Shown here piece by piece: positions 11,353 to 23,026 of a DNA stretch of 64,000 nucleotides. The notes under the pieces are model-generated. The model saw only the letters and a list, made by a program, of their open reading frames with translations. It searched no databases and was not told the DNA's origin. Source of the DNA: Phyto melanocephala (Eukaryota; Arthropoda; Insecta; Diptera; Rhinophoridae); contig OW799233.1 in the NCBI GenBank assembly GCA_941918925.1, positions 57,069,841 through 57,133,840 on the forward strand. The letters are read 5' to 3'. Within the stretch, counting starts at the first letter, position 1. Each line of letters begins with the position of its first letter. The translations under genes were made by a program, and so were the position numbers.

Positions 11353-11383
11353 AAGAAAACATACATATGTATATTGATACATA

Positions 11384-12700
11384 CAGGGTTGCCCATATTC
11401 GACGGACCCATCTGGCAACGCCATAACTTTTGACAGAGATGTCAGATCGCTTAATGACATACCGCGTTTGAAGCGTCAGTCCAAGCAGATTTTTACCATG
11501 CAACAATACACGAGACGCGAGCGCTCTGAAATAGTTGAAATTTACATTCAACAGAACAAGTCAATTGTGAAAACTCAACGTGCTTTTAAAATATTAAAAA
11601 ATGTGAGAAGTGCGCCTTCTAAGAACACCATTAAGCGTTTATACGAAAAATTTTCGACTGGTGAGGCTCTTTCTAATCCGAAGAGGCCAAATAAAAGTCG
11701 ACCAAGGCGATCGGCCGAGAATATCGCTGCCGTACGAGCCAGTGTTGAGAGGTCCCCAAGAACATCCCAAAAACGCCGTTCTCAGCAGTTGGGCATGGCT
11801 CGGTCCACTTTACAACGGATTATTCGCGTTGATTTGCATTTGTTCCCGTACAAAATTCAATTGACGCAAAGATTGTTGCCTGTGGACAAGCCTCGTCGAT
11901 TGGAATGGGCCCAAAGAGTCATCGAAATGGCCGAAGATGACGAGCAATTTTGGAACAAAATTATCATGTCCGATGAAGCCCATTTCACATTGAATGGGAC
12001 CGTAAATAAGCAAAATTGCCGTATTTACGCCACTGAAAATCCTCAGGAGATTCAAGAAGTGCCTCTTCATGACGAAAAAGTCACAGTTTGGTGCGGCGTT
12101 AGTGCGAAAACGGTCATTGGGCCGTTTTTCTTCCAAAATGAAAATGGCCATGCTGTTACCATCAACCAGGAGCGTTATCGCGACATGATGACCAATTTTG
12201 TGATGCCAATTATTCGTCGAAAGTGTATGAGGCAGTTCTGGTTTCAACAAGACGGCGCTCCACCGCACACAAGTCGCATAACAATCGATTTTCTGAAGAA
12301 TTTGTTTCCGGGCCGTTTGATGTCGAAAAGTGGTGATTTGGACTGGCCACCGCGTTCGCCCGATTTGACGCCGCCTGACTTCTTCTTGTGGGGATATTTG
12401 AAGTCAAAGGTTTACGTTAACAAGCCAAGGACCTTAGAAGAGCTCAAGGACAACATTCGTGAACAAATAGCCGCTATTCCGGCCGAAATGTTGGCGAAAA
12501 CGATGGAAAATGCTGCAAAAAGGGCACAGTACGCCATCAACGCCAGAGGCGGCCATTTGAGAGATATCATATTCAAAAATTGATGTAAACAAATCTACTT
12601 GGAAAAAATTAAATGATTAAGATTGCCAACCGCCAAATTTTTATTTTTTTCTTTGATTTTTTAAAAAAAAACATGGGTCCGTCGAATATGGGCAACCCTG
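11384..12700 (+). mobile_element. Complete DD41D (rosa-like) mariner transposon
   Basis: 1317 bp bounded by perfect 28-bp terminal inverted repeats, at 11384-11411 and 12673-12700, starting CAGGGTTGCCCATATTCGAC. It is flanked by TA on both sides (11382-11383, 12701-12702), the target duplication of Tc1/mariner elements. It lies about 30 bp beyond the head of an A2 element and holds one uninterrupted transposase gene. Perfect ends and an open frame point to recent arrival. Confidence 0.95.
11498..12583 (+). CDS. Mariner transposase, DD41D type
   Basis: Cut-and-paste transposase of the Tc1/mariner superfamily. It should bind the 28-bp ends and insert the element at TA dinucleotides in the nucleus. 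I start at the ATG at 11498 (ACCATGC context), giving 361 residues; the upstream in-frame TTG at 11468 is an unlikely start. Residues 1-55 and about 85-115 form the paired-type helix-turn-helix region (RRERSEIVEIYIQQNKS; RRSQQLGMARSTLQRII), separated by SRPRRSAENIAAV. The catalytic acidic residues are D159 (IIMSDEAHFTLNG), D252 (WFQQDGAPPHT) and D294 (SPDLTPPDFFLWGYLK). Spacing D252-D294 leaves 41 residues, the signature of the rosa group first described in Ceratitis rosa; classical mariner has 34. All expected motifs are present and there is no stop or frameshift. Whether it is active cannot be told from sequence. Confidence 0.94.
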   Translation: MQQYTRRERSEIVEIYIQQNKSIVKTQRAFKILKNVRSAPSKNTIKRLYEKFSTGEALSNPKRPNKSRPRRSAENIAAVRASVERSPRTSQKRRSQQLGMARSTLQRIIRVDLHLFPYKIQLTQRLLPVDKPRRLEWAQRVIEMAEDDEQFWNKIIMSDEAHFTLNGTVNKQNCRIYATENPQEIQEVPLHDEKVTVWCGVSAKTVIGPFFFQNENGHAVTINQERYRDMMTNFVMPIIRRKCMRQFWFQQDGAPPHTSRITIDFLKNLFPGRLMSKSGDLDWPPRSPDLTPPDFFLWGYLKSKVYVNKPRTLEELKDNIREQIAAIPAEMLAKTMENAAKRAQYAINARGGHLRDIIFKN

Positions 12701-12702
12701 TA

Positions 12703-14264
12703 CACATGAACATACCTACATATGTACGTCGCGTCGTATGTATATTCAGTCATTCATGCCTTCTTTAAAACGTTGAATATAGTGCTGGCAAAGTTTACTA
12801 AGTACTTTTTTTTTATTACTCGGTACTACTCAGCGCTTCGCTTTGTTTGGATACACGAAACTTTTATTTTTTTTATTTTTCCGAAACAACGTATATTTTT
12901 TACACTTTATCAAATCTCAATTTTCATTTACGAATCAAAGAATCCTACAAATATGAAATAGTTTCTTGTTTGAAAATAAAAGAATATATTGTGTAAACTT
13001 TAGATTTAATAACATCTAGCATGTTTTTGTTAATCAAATACACAGTTTGCATTTGCAAGACATAATATGGGTATTCGTTTAATCTGCAAAATGCGTAGTC
13101 ACCTTTTAACTTTTACATTTACTTTAAAAGTTTGACAAAGATTAAGGGTTTTTCTCATACTATTGTCATCACATTTAAAACTCAATTAAAAATCAACTGA
13201 ATTACCAGGTGTATTTGTTTAATGTAGTTGCTAAATTCAAACAATTTAATTTGAAATAGTTGTTTTAGCAAATACCCTTAATATCTTTTATAATTTCTTT
13301 TATTTATTTTTTTTAAATCGATTTGTTACGTCTTATTATGAACACAGATACAGGTTTCTAGAGAATTATATTTTAGCCGTAAAATGTTCTTTGCAATAAA
13401 GTTGAAAAATAAATTTATAAAAGTATTGATCATTTTGCTTTGTGTAAAATATCCGGTACATTTTATTCAACACTAGTGGGGCAAAATGCTAACTGATGTG
13501 ATGTGTTTATTGCTAATACACTTTCCAGTTTAAATGAGGAAATTATTTGTAGTCAACAGGAATCCATTTACGAAAACACGTACATAAATATGCAAATTGT
13601 ATTAATTTATTTTTATGCTGCGTGTAAATTACATACGCTTACGTTAAGCTTTCTGAAATATTATTTTCTTCAAAAGTTATATTGAAATTTTCATTGAGTT
13701 CATAATGATGTGACAATGACTTAACTTGTTCAACTTATTCATTGTACGAGTACCAACATTGAATGGAAAAAGTTGAAATGTTAAAACAAAAATAAAGTGC
13801 ATGTCGTATTATTAGAATTATTATTATTTATTGCTCTTTTATATATTTTTCAACTTTCTAATTTATTTTGTTATAAAGCAAAGTTTATAGAACACAAAAA
13901 TGTGAACGTAAGGGCCAGAATAAAATGCACCTTCTGATTGTTAATAAAATTAGCCGTTTTTTATGAAAAATAAATTCGAAATCAAGTTTTTTCGTAATTA
14001 AAAAATTATATTTGTAGCATTTGTTTACTCCTAAAATAAAAAATGTATTATTGTTTAACGTTTAATTAATTTTTTTCATTTTCATAAAAATTTTATTTTT
14101 TTTATAATGCAGAAGTACGATTTAATCTACTTTCCCGTTTAAGTTTTTTTTATAAGCTTGAAGTAAAAAATTATTTGTCATACTACTCATTACAAGTAAA
14201 TAAATAGAAACTATTTATATACATATGAACAGATGATACAAAATATGATGGCTCATTATAAACT
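12703..14264. other. AT-rich spacer
   Basis: No coding or repeat structure recognised on either strand beyond short chance frames. Confidence 0.6.
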
Positions 14265-14364
14265 GCCTAATTCATAAAAATTATTAGAGGTTTATAAAGG
14301 GTTTATTAAGCTGATTTTCTATGGAAATTTGATATAAGCTCTTTTAGTATTTATGAATTAGACC
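14265..14364. mobile_element. Degenerate hairpin MITE
   Basis: The left end CCTAATTCATAAAAATTATT and the right end TATTTATGAATTAG are imperfect inverted copies. The arms resemble those of the 76-bp hairpin at 34821 (CGTATTCATAAAAAATATTT). Probably an older relative; the ends are ragged. Confidence 0.45.
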
Positions 14365-14849
14365 GTAAATATTTAAAACTTTTTCTTTCACGTACATTCG
14401 TGAACTACACTTGTACTAAAAAATCTTAATCTTAATCTTGTTTAAGAGCCCAACTACATAAATATTAATAACTTTGTTCCTATACAGTTTATATGTACAA
14501 AAAAATTCAAATTATAAATAGTTTAGTGGCTATATGTTGACGTAATTCCTGTGAACTTTTTAATTTTATGAAGTTTTTGTTATTGTTTTTCTTACGATTA
14601 AAATTTTTATTTTATAAATAAAGTTATTTTTATATGCACTCAATAATTGCAGAAATTTTGTTTTTACATTTTTTGAAAAACGTGAATTAAGGGGTGTATT
14701 TAGACTTTTTCCTTAACTGTATTTATTTTCTTATCTATTTTCTGCCCTTCAGTTAAAGCACATTAGAGTTTTAGGGGACCAATTTATCCCAAAATATTTC
14801 TAATACATAAGGAATGTTTAGTATATTAGGAAGATTATTATAGTTTGTA

Positions 14850-15325
14850 ATATAAAAGTAGGTACAAACGATGTCCTTCCTACATCGAATAAAAACGTTT
14901 TTGAACAAACGCTCTAATGTAGATCGGAAAAATTCGCAAGTATATTTCTTGAGTAAAAAAATATTTTTCCCTAAAAAATGCTCACTCACTTCTCATATAA
15001 TCTGCTGTCAATAAAATTTAAAAGCGAAAAAAAGGTACGATGATGAAATTTCGTATATATAGATTTCTAGTAAATTTACTTTAAATGCCAAAATATAAAG
15101 GCTTGAGAGCACTTAAGCCCCCACCGTACAATATTGGTTGATCCTAAATTCATATATATGGACCAAAATTTTGGAAGAAAAAAGATATCTATAATGGATT
15201 ATCTAAGTTAAATTCAAACATAAATTAATTAAAATGTTATGCCCACACAAAGATAATATTATTTTTTAACTACCTCTGCGTACCAAATTATACTCTTTTT
15301 TTTTTGTAAAATATATATGTTAAGT
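14850..15325 (+). mobile_element. B-type INE-1-like fragment
   Basis: Internal part of a B element. It aligns by eye with 33720-34490 (ATGTCCTTC..., ATATTTTTCCCTAAAA, AACTACCTCTGCGTACCAAA). Head and tail are missing. Confidence 0.65.
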
Positions 15326-15531
15326 GTACTTGCGTATATATGTTCAGTGGACTTTATAAATTTTTGCATTGCACTATTATTTGGAGATCGTAATTATATA
15401 TGTGAGATCTCAACATATAAAAATCCATATGCATATTTATGTATCTTTGCATGGTTTAAATTGAGTTAGTCTGAAAGTAAGAAATGTATGACTACGGTGG
15501 CCATAATTTTCTTAAATATTATATTCTTGTA

Positions 15532-16165
15532 CAGGGTGGTCCTACTAAAACGTACGATGTTAGCTCTAAATAAAACAAAACGTTTTCAGGGAATTATCTT
15601 AATAACTTTTATTATAAAAGAAGGATCTATGACAGTTCTATGTGAAACAGAATATCGGGCATATACTAGCAGAAGCTTCCGTGACATATTTCTATTCGAC
15701 AAAGGTGGGATTCAATGTGGTTTATGTGATGAGTTACCTCATCCTTTAGCTCTTGAATTGTTGGCTTATTGACGTATACTTTTTCTTTCAAATATTATCA
15801 AAGAAAGGATTTCAACGGTGTCAACCCAGATGATCGTGGCGGCCAATTAACATTGCCATTGTATGCTCAACCAACTACTCGGCGTATTGGCGACATTTGA
15901 AGTGATCAAGAGGCTTGAAGTGCTAAGTCAATTGAACCCTGTAAGCCTATAAATCTTTATTCAAAATTTGCATCAGTGATGTTCGTGAGATGCTCAATTG
16001 TTAGACACGACGAGTATACGACTCTTCCACGATACTGTCGCAAACAACACACTGTTCAGAACGCACTGGGAGAGCATGGACAGGTGGTTTTACAATTACT
16101 ATAGATCCAATGTCCTGAAATTTACAAGATTTTCCCGATCATATTGATTATTCTAACCAATATAA
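15532..16165 (-). pseudogene. Internally deleted mariner-like element, minus strand
   Basis: The plus-strand end starts CAGGGTGGTCC after a TA, as a mariner terminus would. On the minus strand the N-terminal part is readable from about 16150: helix-turn-helix motifs (TRRV, then QLSISRTSLMQILNKDL at about 15945-16005), then KPLDHFKCRQYAE. The frame then jumps into NWPPRSSGLTPL (about 15816-15849) and YLKEKVYVNKPTIQELKDEV (about 15730-15797). The segment with the first two catalytic aspartates is gone, and several stops are present. It is a different family from the intact mariner at 11384. The second terminal repeat was not found. Confidence 0.8.
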
Positions 16166-18403
16166 ACACGAAGTGCAAGAAATTCATATTGATTTCAACA
16201 CCCATTTTCCTATAATTGATGGATTTATTAGATTTTTGGTTTTCTGTTTTAACAACACAAAAGAAAATTCAAAATTAAACAGAGAAGTCAGATTACCATA
16301 TTTGGCCATCGTTTTTGATACCCATAGTCAAAAGCTTTTATTAGATACCAATATTGAGGAAGTTGGCCCATAAATAAATTTATTGTACAAAATTTTTTAT
16401 TGGCAACCATTATAGATTTTAAAATATACTGTATTCTATTGGTCAGGCATTTTTGGATATCAATGTTGAGATTATTGGTTGTCTGGAATCTCACTATCGT
16501 ATCTAATAACATAGTGAAACAAAAACAAAACAGCCTCAACAACTCCAATGGGAAATGAAAGTTCGCCATTAACTTAATGAAACTGCCAAAGGGTGTTGAA
16601 AAGTCAGCTTGATATTAATTTTATGGCCTCTTGAAGTTGTGCCATTTTTTTACGAATTTTTGCACTATAAGTGAATGTTGGAAAAAAACATATAAATATA
16701 TAAAAATGTTTAATCGAATTTAATTATGCGTACTTTTCCTTTATTTCTATAAATGGTGGGCGGTATAGGCGTGGTCAAATATAAAGGAATTATCAATTTT
16801 GTATTAAAATGCAGTACATGACATTTATTGTCTTTTTCAGAAAAATTTTAAAACTAATCTGGGTCAAATGCATTTAAAATTGTCTTGAATTTGAAAAAAA
16901 AACGATTTTTAAGATTTATTTGTTTATAATTATTAGTTCTTTTGACCTCTTTAATAATATGTAATAGTCTTTTTCAGCTTAAGGTCTTTTCAATCATAAA
17001 CATTTTTTTTGTTCTATTTTATATTATTTGATCAATATTTTGCTACCGCTTTGTGTAGCATCATCAGGATACGAAAATTTAAATGCCAAGCCAAACTGAA
17101 CATAAATCACTTAACCGCTGACATAATGGCCGTCAGTTAAAAAAGTGTTGCCAAATTAAATGTTTATACATCTATGAAAAACACATACATAACTAGTACG
17201 TAAATTCTTTAACAATTTGTTGCATTTCAATAATTTAAAAAAATTATGTTTCATCCTTGCATGTGGCGTTATGAAGCTCATTTTTTATCATTTACATTCA
17301 AGTGTTAAAAACTTCTGTTACATATTTTTTTAATTATTTCTCCTCAATTGTTTTGCGTTTTAATTCTCATATAAGAGTTATTACTCGTTTTTCGATAAAG
17401 TTAAACCCAGCGAAACATTTAGTATCTAATCATATACAAAAAGTTCACAAATAGAACACGAACAAAAGATAAAACTTATATAACAAACTGACAATATTTA
17501 ATAAAGAAAACTTTTACAAATACGGATTTCTAATGCTTTTAAAATAAACAAACCATCACATAAAAAAATAAATAAGATTTATAACCAAGATACTAAATTA
17601 ATAAAATGAACCAAAGTTCAAGTTTTTCTTACACAATCTTTTACAAAACAGTTTACCGAATATAAGTAATAGTCTCAGAAATACATTTTATTTTTGTTGT
17701 TGTTTTGCTGGGATATGTTGTATGTGGTAGTCATACATATTTTCATTAATATTATTGGATTCTTGTTTAATGATTTAAGAAATTATTTCCCCAAAAGCAA
17801 TGATGGTGGGGAAACTTCATACCTCTATTTAGTCTGATGTGATTAAAGGGCATGTTAACATATCGAAGTTAAATTGTTTGAATATGTATACACACTACCT
17901 AAATATACAAACATTCTTGCATATGGAGCACTCAAGTGAAGTAACTTTTTAATTTTTTTTTTGTTTTTAATTCGGCTTAATTCTGCAAAACACTTTTTTG
18001 GCCTGATTATCAAAAAGTGACAAGTTTCAAATAATGAGTGGTGCAATTGAAATTCAGGTAAAAAACAAACAAAAATTCTATATACAGCGATAGGTGTAGA
18101 AAATTGTCGTTTACTTTCGAATATAAAATGAGTTTAAGCAAATTTTTTGTTTGATGTACAAAACAGAATATACGAAAAATTTAGTTTTATTTTTTCAATT
18201 TGCATTTATTTTAAAAAACTGAAAAAGAATTTAATTTATATGAAGAACAGTTAAACTGAATTAAAGGTTTTCCTCTTCACGTGGTATGCCCCATATTGTA
18301 TGTTTAACATATGAATTATAAATAAATTTTTACAGGAATTATGTATGCAGATAAACGTAGTTACATGCACATAAATACACAGATATAAATACATAAGTAT
18401 GTA
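16166..18403. other. AT-rich spacer
   Basis: No gene or repeat family recognised. Short chance frames only. Confidence 0.55.
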
Positions 18404-19527
18404 CCCAGCTAGCATTTAGATGATTGTTTTTCAAAAAAATAAAAAACTGATAAGTCACTAACATGATTAAAAAAGGACTTGAAAATGATTCGCCTTAATG
18501 ATTAAAAAGAGTTTGATTTAAAATACAATAACAAAACGTAGTGCAATCGCAAATCGATCAACCAGGCGTTTAAAATGTGAGTATTTTATCAGTTATTTAT
18601 TATCATAATTTACGTAACTGGAAGATCGAAAACTGATTGTTCGACAATAGATCAAGCAGGTGTTTGAAGTATGCTTATTTTCTGCATTTTGTGATAATTA
18701 TAGATGATTTAACACTGCTTGTTATGCTGCTTTTTTCTTAAGTATGTAGTATAACGGGACAATTTTTGAGTACTCTTAAGTAAATATCAAAATGTTTAAT
18801 TCTTGTTCATTTATAAAAGTAGTATCGAGGTATACACATTAATTGTGCACACATTTAATTGCGAATTAATTAATTTTTATTTTAACAACTATTTTTAATG
18901 AAACAATTAATTTTCTTTTAAATAAAGTTTGATGTGTTATGTATATACATCAAATGAATATAAATTTAATATATTTTTTTATTTAATGTTACCCCAGGTA
19001 TATATGGACGATTTTGATTATTCTACTACCACTACGCGGTTAAGGAATAATAAACAAAATCAAGTCCTTTTTAGAAACTACGTCAGTGTGAACGTAGGAT
19101 TAAGAAAACCGACTAAAAAAAACACAAGAAAAAGAGTCAAATCCGATTAGCAATACGACTTATAAATGATTCGAAAAACAATCATAAATTACTATAAATA
19201 ACACAAAAACCAACAAATAAGAAAACGACAAAAATTACTCAAAAAAGACTCGTGAGCGATTAGAAATATGACTAAAAAATGACTCGAAAAAGGCTTACAA
19301 ATTATGTCAACTAAGACTGATAAATGACTAAAAAACGAATCGAATAAGGCTATAATAGACATAATAAAAGGGATCAAATATTACTAAAGTGATTAAAAAA
19401 ATTAATCATAAATATAAGATCAAGAAAAGACGATCAGAAAATGAGCTCCTATTCGGCATTTTTAATCGCGCAGAGGAGTTGAAAAAGACTCGAATTTAAT
19501 TAAAAATTAAAAAAATTGCTGGCTGGG
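18404..19527. mobile_element. TA-flanked element with CCCAGC(T/C)AGCA ends
   Basis: The left end CCCAGCTAGCATTT and the right end AATTGCTGGCTGGG are inverted copies with one mismatch in 11, and TA lies on both sides (18402-18403, 19528-19529). The right half (about 19060-19490) is a run of diverged short motifs (GACTAAAAAA, GACTCGAAAAAGG, GATTAGAAATATGAC). No transposase is recognisable, so it is non-autonomous. The TA duplication would fit Tc1/mariner, but the ends match no family I can name. Confidence 0.65.
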
Positions 19528-19529
19528 TA

Positions 19530-21000
19530 AGTACAGAAGATAAAAATATATATATGCATTTAACTACTTATGTTCTGTGAGACGTTAACATACATAAACA
19601 TACATACATATGTTTGTACCTTCAAGTGTACAAAAACGTTTACAGATGTGAATATGTAAAATTACACATGCACACATTATTATATTACCTTACAATAGAA
19701 AACAATAAGAATATTAAAATTATTTTTTTTTTTAATTTTGTACTCTTACTTAAAGGCATTAGAAATCATATGTTAAAGAGTTGTGTAGATTGTAAATATT
19801 TTGTTGCTGTGGTTGTGCAATACTGTAGACAAAGTTTAAATAATAATTTACCGGTTCGCATATTTCAGTATTGCCAAGTTCCTATTTTAAAGTCACTATT
19901 TTATACAAACACTATAACATATCTGGGAATTGAGTAATAATTTATATTAGTAGTTAGTTTCTATGTCATATCCGTTACATTTATACATTTATTACTTACT
20001 TTAAGTTTAATTTAATTTTTTCCTCGAAAACAAGTTCAAACTTTGAGAGTTACTACTTTGATACCAAGGCTACCTAAGTTATCCATATACATTCTTATAA
20101 AAATTATTTGTAATTGAACAACAGCGGCATTTATCAGATTTTAAAATCACTACTTATAAACTACCTCAAAATGAAAACTTCTTAAGAAATAAGACAGTTT
20201 TGAAATGAGGTATTTCTCTAAAAACTTGTATATAAAAACAGCAATTACTAAATTATTTGGCTACAGCGCCACCTAGAGTGCTAAAAAATTTGTGGTCTTT
20301 GGTTTAAACATCAAAACTTAACAAATGTTAAACATGAGTTGTTTTGAGATACAAAAATAGATTTTGTTGATAATATTTATACTCTGGCGCCATCTTTTGG
20401 AAGTTTTGTTAACAAAATTAATAGGACCCGTAGTGAATAACTAAAAATGGTAGAGGCAAGTAAGAAATGAATGTAAAAATAAAAAGTGCTCATAAAAAAA
20501 ATGGTTTTTCTTTTTACTGCTGAAACACTAAGCACAACAAAACATATACTTTGCTGCGCTTTCGTAACAGTTCCATATACAAATATGTATATGTGAATGA
20601 AGTCAGCACTGGTTAGAAAGATTAGCAAAATTTTTAATAACAAAAATAATAATATTAACACTGTGCTATTCTTCAAAAACAGCCATTTAATGACTTAGTG
20701 AGGATTATAGCTCTAGCTGAGAGTAATATTTGATCATAATATTTAATTTATCGCAATTTTATATGCAACAAGAAGATATCTTATATTCGTCATACCTGAA
20801 CACTTCGAAGGTAAATAGATGATATTTACATTCACACTAATCGAACACTATTGATCGTAAAACCACAACTGGTTTTGAAAATTTTCTCCATTCGTCTAGT
20901 GTCGGCAAAGCTTAGCATTGAAACATTTTTTCCAATTAACTTGAACTAGATTAACTTGATTAAACAAAAAACAATAGATTTATAAAAATGTCCAAAATTT
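19530..21000. other. AT-rich spacer
   Basis: Nothing recognised. The 107-codon frame at 19614-19937 has AT-driven composition and no motif. Confidence 0.55.
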
Positions 21001-21047
21001 GTTCGGGCAAAGACAATAGCTATATAGTCTATTGTCTTTGGTTCGGG
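21001..21047. repeat. Palindromic insert with 7-bp target duplication (copy 1)
   Basis: A 33-bp palindrome at 21008-21040 has perfect 12-bp arms CAAAGACAATAG and CTATTGTCTTTG around CTATATAGT. It is flanked on both sides by the 7-mer GTTCGGG (21001-21007, 21041-21047). A second copy at 32764-32802 has the same arms and a different duplicated 7-mer. This is the expected shape of a transposon excision footprint, or of an element reduced to its ends. Confidence 0.88.
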
Positions 21048-21579
21048 TTTTTACTTTTATTCATTCAAAAAATAATTTCTCGATATTTCAGGTGAATTCA
21101 ATTATATTTGATTTTTATGAATTTATAAATTTACCAGAAAAATAAAATTTAAAAAAAAAATCTAAAAACCTTGAAAGTTATTCAGAGAGTGTAAGGAAAT
21201 AACGGAATTTGAAGCAAATTTTTTTCTTAAGAACAGAAAATTTAAAACACAAATAGAAATTGTTTTTACATTTTATGAACTTTTTTATTTTGTATATTAA
21301 ATTTTAAATTATTTAAATAATTTTGTATTTTTTTCATTATAGTAAAGGATCATTATTCAAAAAAATTTATCATTGGCCCTTCAATACACGTAAGATATAC
21401 ATTTAATTTCATTCTCTTAAATATTATAAAAAAATTAAACAAAAATAAATACGTTTAGCTGAAAGTAAATATGTACGTTTAAATGCTTCAAAATCCATAT
21501 GCTGAAACATTCTCAAAATAAATGCTAGATATCGGCCATGGGAAAGTAGCTGCCTATAAAAATGCTGGATGCATAAAAT

Positions 21580-22065
21580 TGCTGACCGATTTCTGCGCAA
21601 CCATTTATTCGAAAAGTGCTCTCATTGATCAAATATTTCCCGATATACCCACTTCTATACTCGGGTCATGAGTTTCTGGCAGAAAGAGTAATTCTGGCTG
21701 AAAGAAATGTATTCGTTAATTTTCACGATACAACCGATGTTGCCAGGGGACTTGGTGTCATACAAATCTATAGATACAATTTGCAATACCAACGAAGCAG
21801 TAAATAATTCCGTAGAGTTTTTAAACTTATTAGATTTGCCAGGCATGCCACTGTATCATTTACAACTTAATGTCGGATATCCGGTTATTTGCTTAGGCTG
21901 TGCAATGACATGCGATAAGTCATTAAAAAATTAATGAAGAACGTTGTCGAAGCTAGAATTTTGAATGGAAAGTCCTGAGGAGAAGCTGTATCACAAATGT
22001 GCCAATTGAATTAAAACGTTTACAACTTCCAACTAGATTGGCATTCGCAACGACAATAAATAAAT
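21580..22065 (+). pseudogene. Helitron/Helentron PIF1-like helicase remnant
   Basis: The C-terminal half of a Helitron Rep/helicase is readable across several frames. LTDFCATIYSKSALIDQIFP leads to HEFLAERVILAERNVFVN (frame at 21616). LPGDLVSYKSIDTICNTNEA then EFLNLLDLPGMPLYHLQLNV follow (frame at 21707), then KKLMKNVVEARILNG, and finally ELKRLQLPTRLAFATTINK (about 22007-22060). These are conserved blocks of the Helitron helicase in their proper order. Frameshifts, stops and a deletion after the PGMP block make it non-functional, and the Rep domain and helicase N-terminus are missing. It is the only trace here of a protein that could have moved Helitron-type elements; kinship with the INE-1-like families is not shown. 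Confidence 0.85.
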
Positions 22066-22846
22066 AAATATCGTACACTTCATTGCACTAAGAGAATAAT
22101 GTTTTTTTTTTAATTGTCATAATTAAGAATAGAGATGTAATTGAAAACTTATTAGTTGAGTATATAAAAAAAGTACAATGAATTCAAAAAATTAATACAA
22201 AATTAACACTTGTAATAAATTATTTGCTTTTTATTTGACTACTAGAAATAATTTATAAACGTTGATTTGCCAGGTCAGCAAAAGTTTAGTGAGTATACGA
22301 AAATATACGAACAAATGGAGGAATATAACAGAAATTGCACTTGTAACAATAAAAAATTTATTTTGACTAACAGCGATATCAGAATTTATCTCAAAATTAT
22401 AACAATACAGAAAAATATTGTCTGGGCCAGCAATGTGGCCCTAGTTTAGCTAGAATTGCTACAGAAATAAATTTATAAATGTATTTGATATAGTAGGATT
22501 ATTTATAAGCTGTTTTAAGAAATACAAATCGGAAATAACAGAGTTATCGATCTTTCTTAATCTCAGTTACTCAAATTGCTATTTGTCTCATACCCGGAAT
22601 TTTGTAATACTCTCAGTTATACCCAAAATCATAAGTATCTAACTTTTTTTAGGTTATAAAAAAAATACACTGTGTTACAATAATTTCGGCAATTTTTACT
22701 TTTTTTTTATTGATCTCTCAAAGGTTATGTAAAAATACTGATAACATTTGCTTAAAGGGACTTTTTCTAGAGGTATACAAATTTTAGTTGGTGATGCTGT
22801 TTGATTTGTGTGACTTTTTGATAGGTGTTGCTGGTTTTAAGTTTAG
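22066..22846. other. AT-rich spacer with an unassigned open frame
   Basis: The open frame at 22267-22449 (QKFSEYTKIYEQMEEYNRNC) has somewhat protein-like composition but no recognised family. Otherwise nothing is seen. Confidence 0.4.
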
Positions 22847-23026
22847 TTGGGTCTTCAATCTCATCATCCAATTTTTTTAAACGACGAAGGTTATTTTTGC
22901 GTGTATGGTGAAAAGGATAACAGCGGCGGCTGGAGTTTAGATTTGTGGATTAAAGAAAAACCATTTTATAAGGAGAAAGCCACTATAGATATTGATCCAC
23001 AATTAAATGTCATTAACTTAGAAAAG
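22847..23026 (+). CDS. Candidate coding exon, unknown product
   Basis: Sixty codons open in one frame, with composition far more protein-like than the surroundings: NDEGYFCVYGEKDNSGGW, SLDLWIKEKPFYKEKATI, then DIDPQLNVINLEK. Stops (TAA, TAG) lie immediately upstream in the same frame. TTTTAAGTTTAG just before it could be an acceptor, and AAG|GTGTAA just after it a donor, giving a 180-bp phase 0-0 exon. I do not recognise the domain. It could be a host exon in a large AT-rich intron landscape, or a piece of an unknown element. Confidence 0.35.

Noticed and set aside
11810..12407. Minus-strand open frames across the mariner
   Set aside because: Antisense shadows of the transposase gene.
19614..19937. 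107-codon open frame
   Set aside because: AT-driven composition (F, Y, N, I, L), no domain, no splice or start context.
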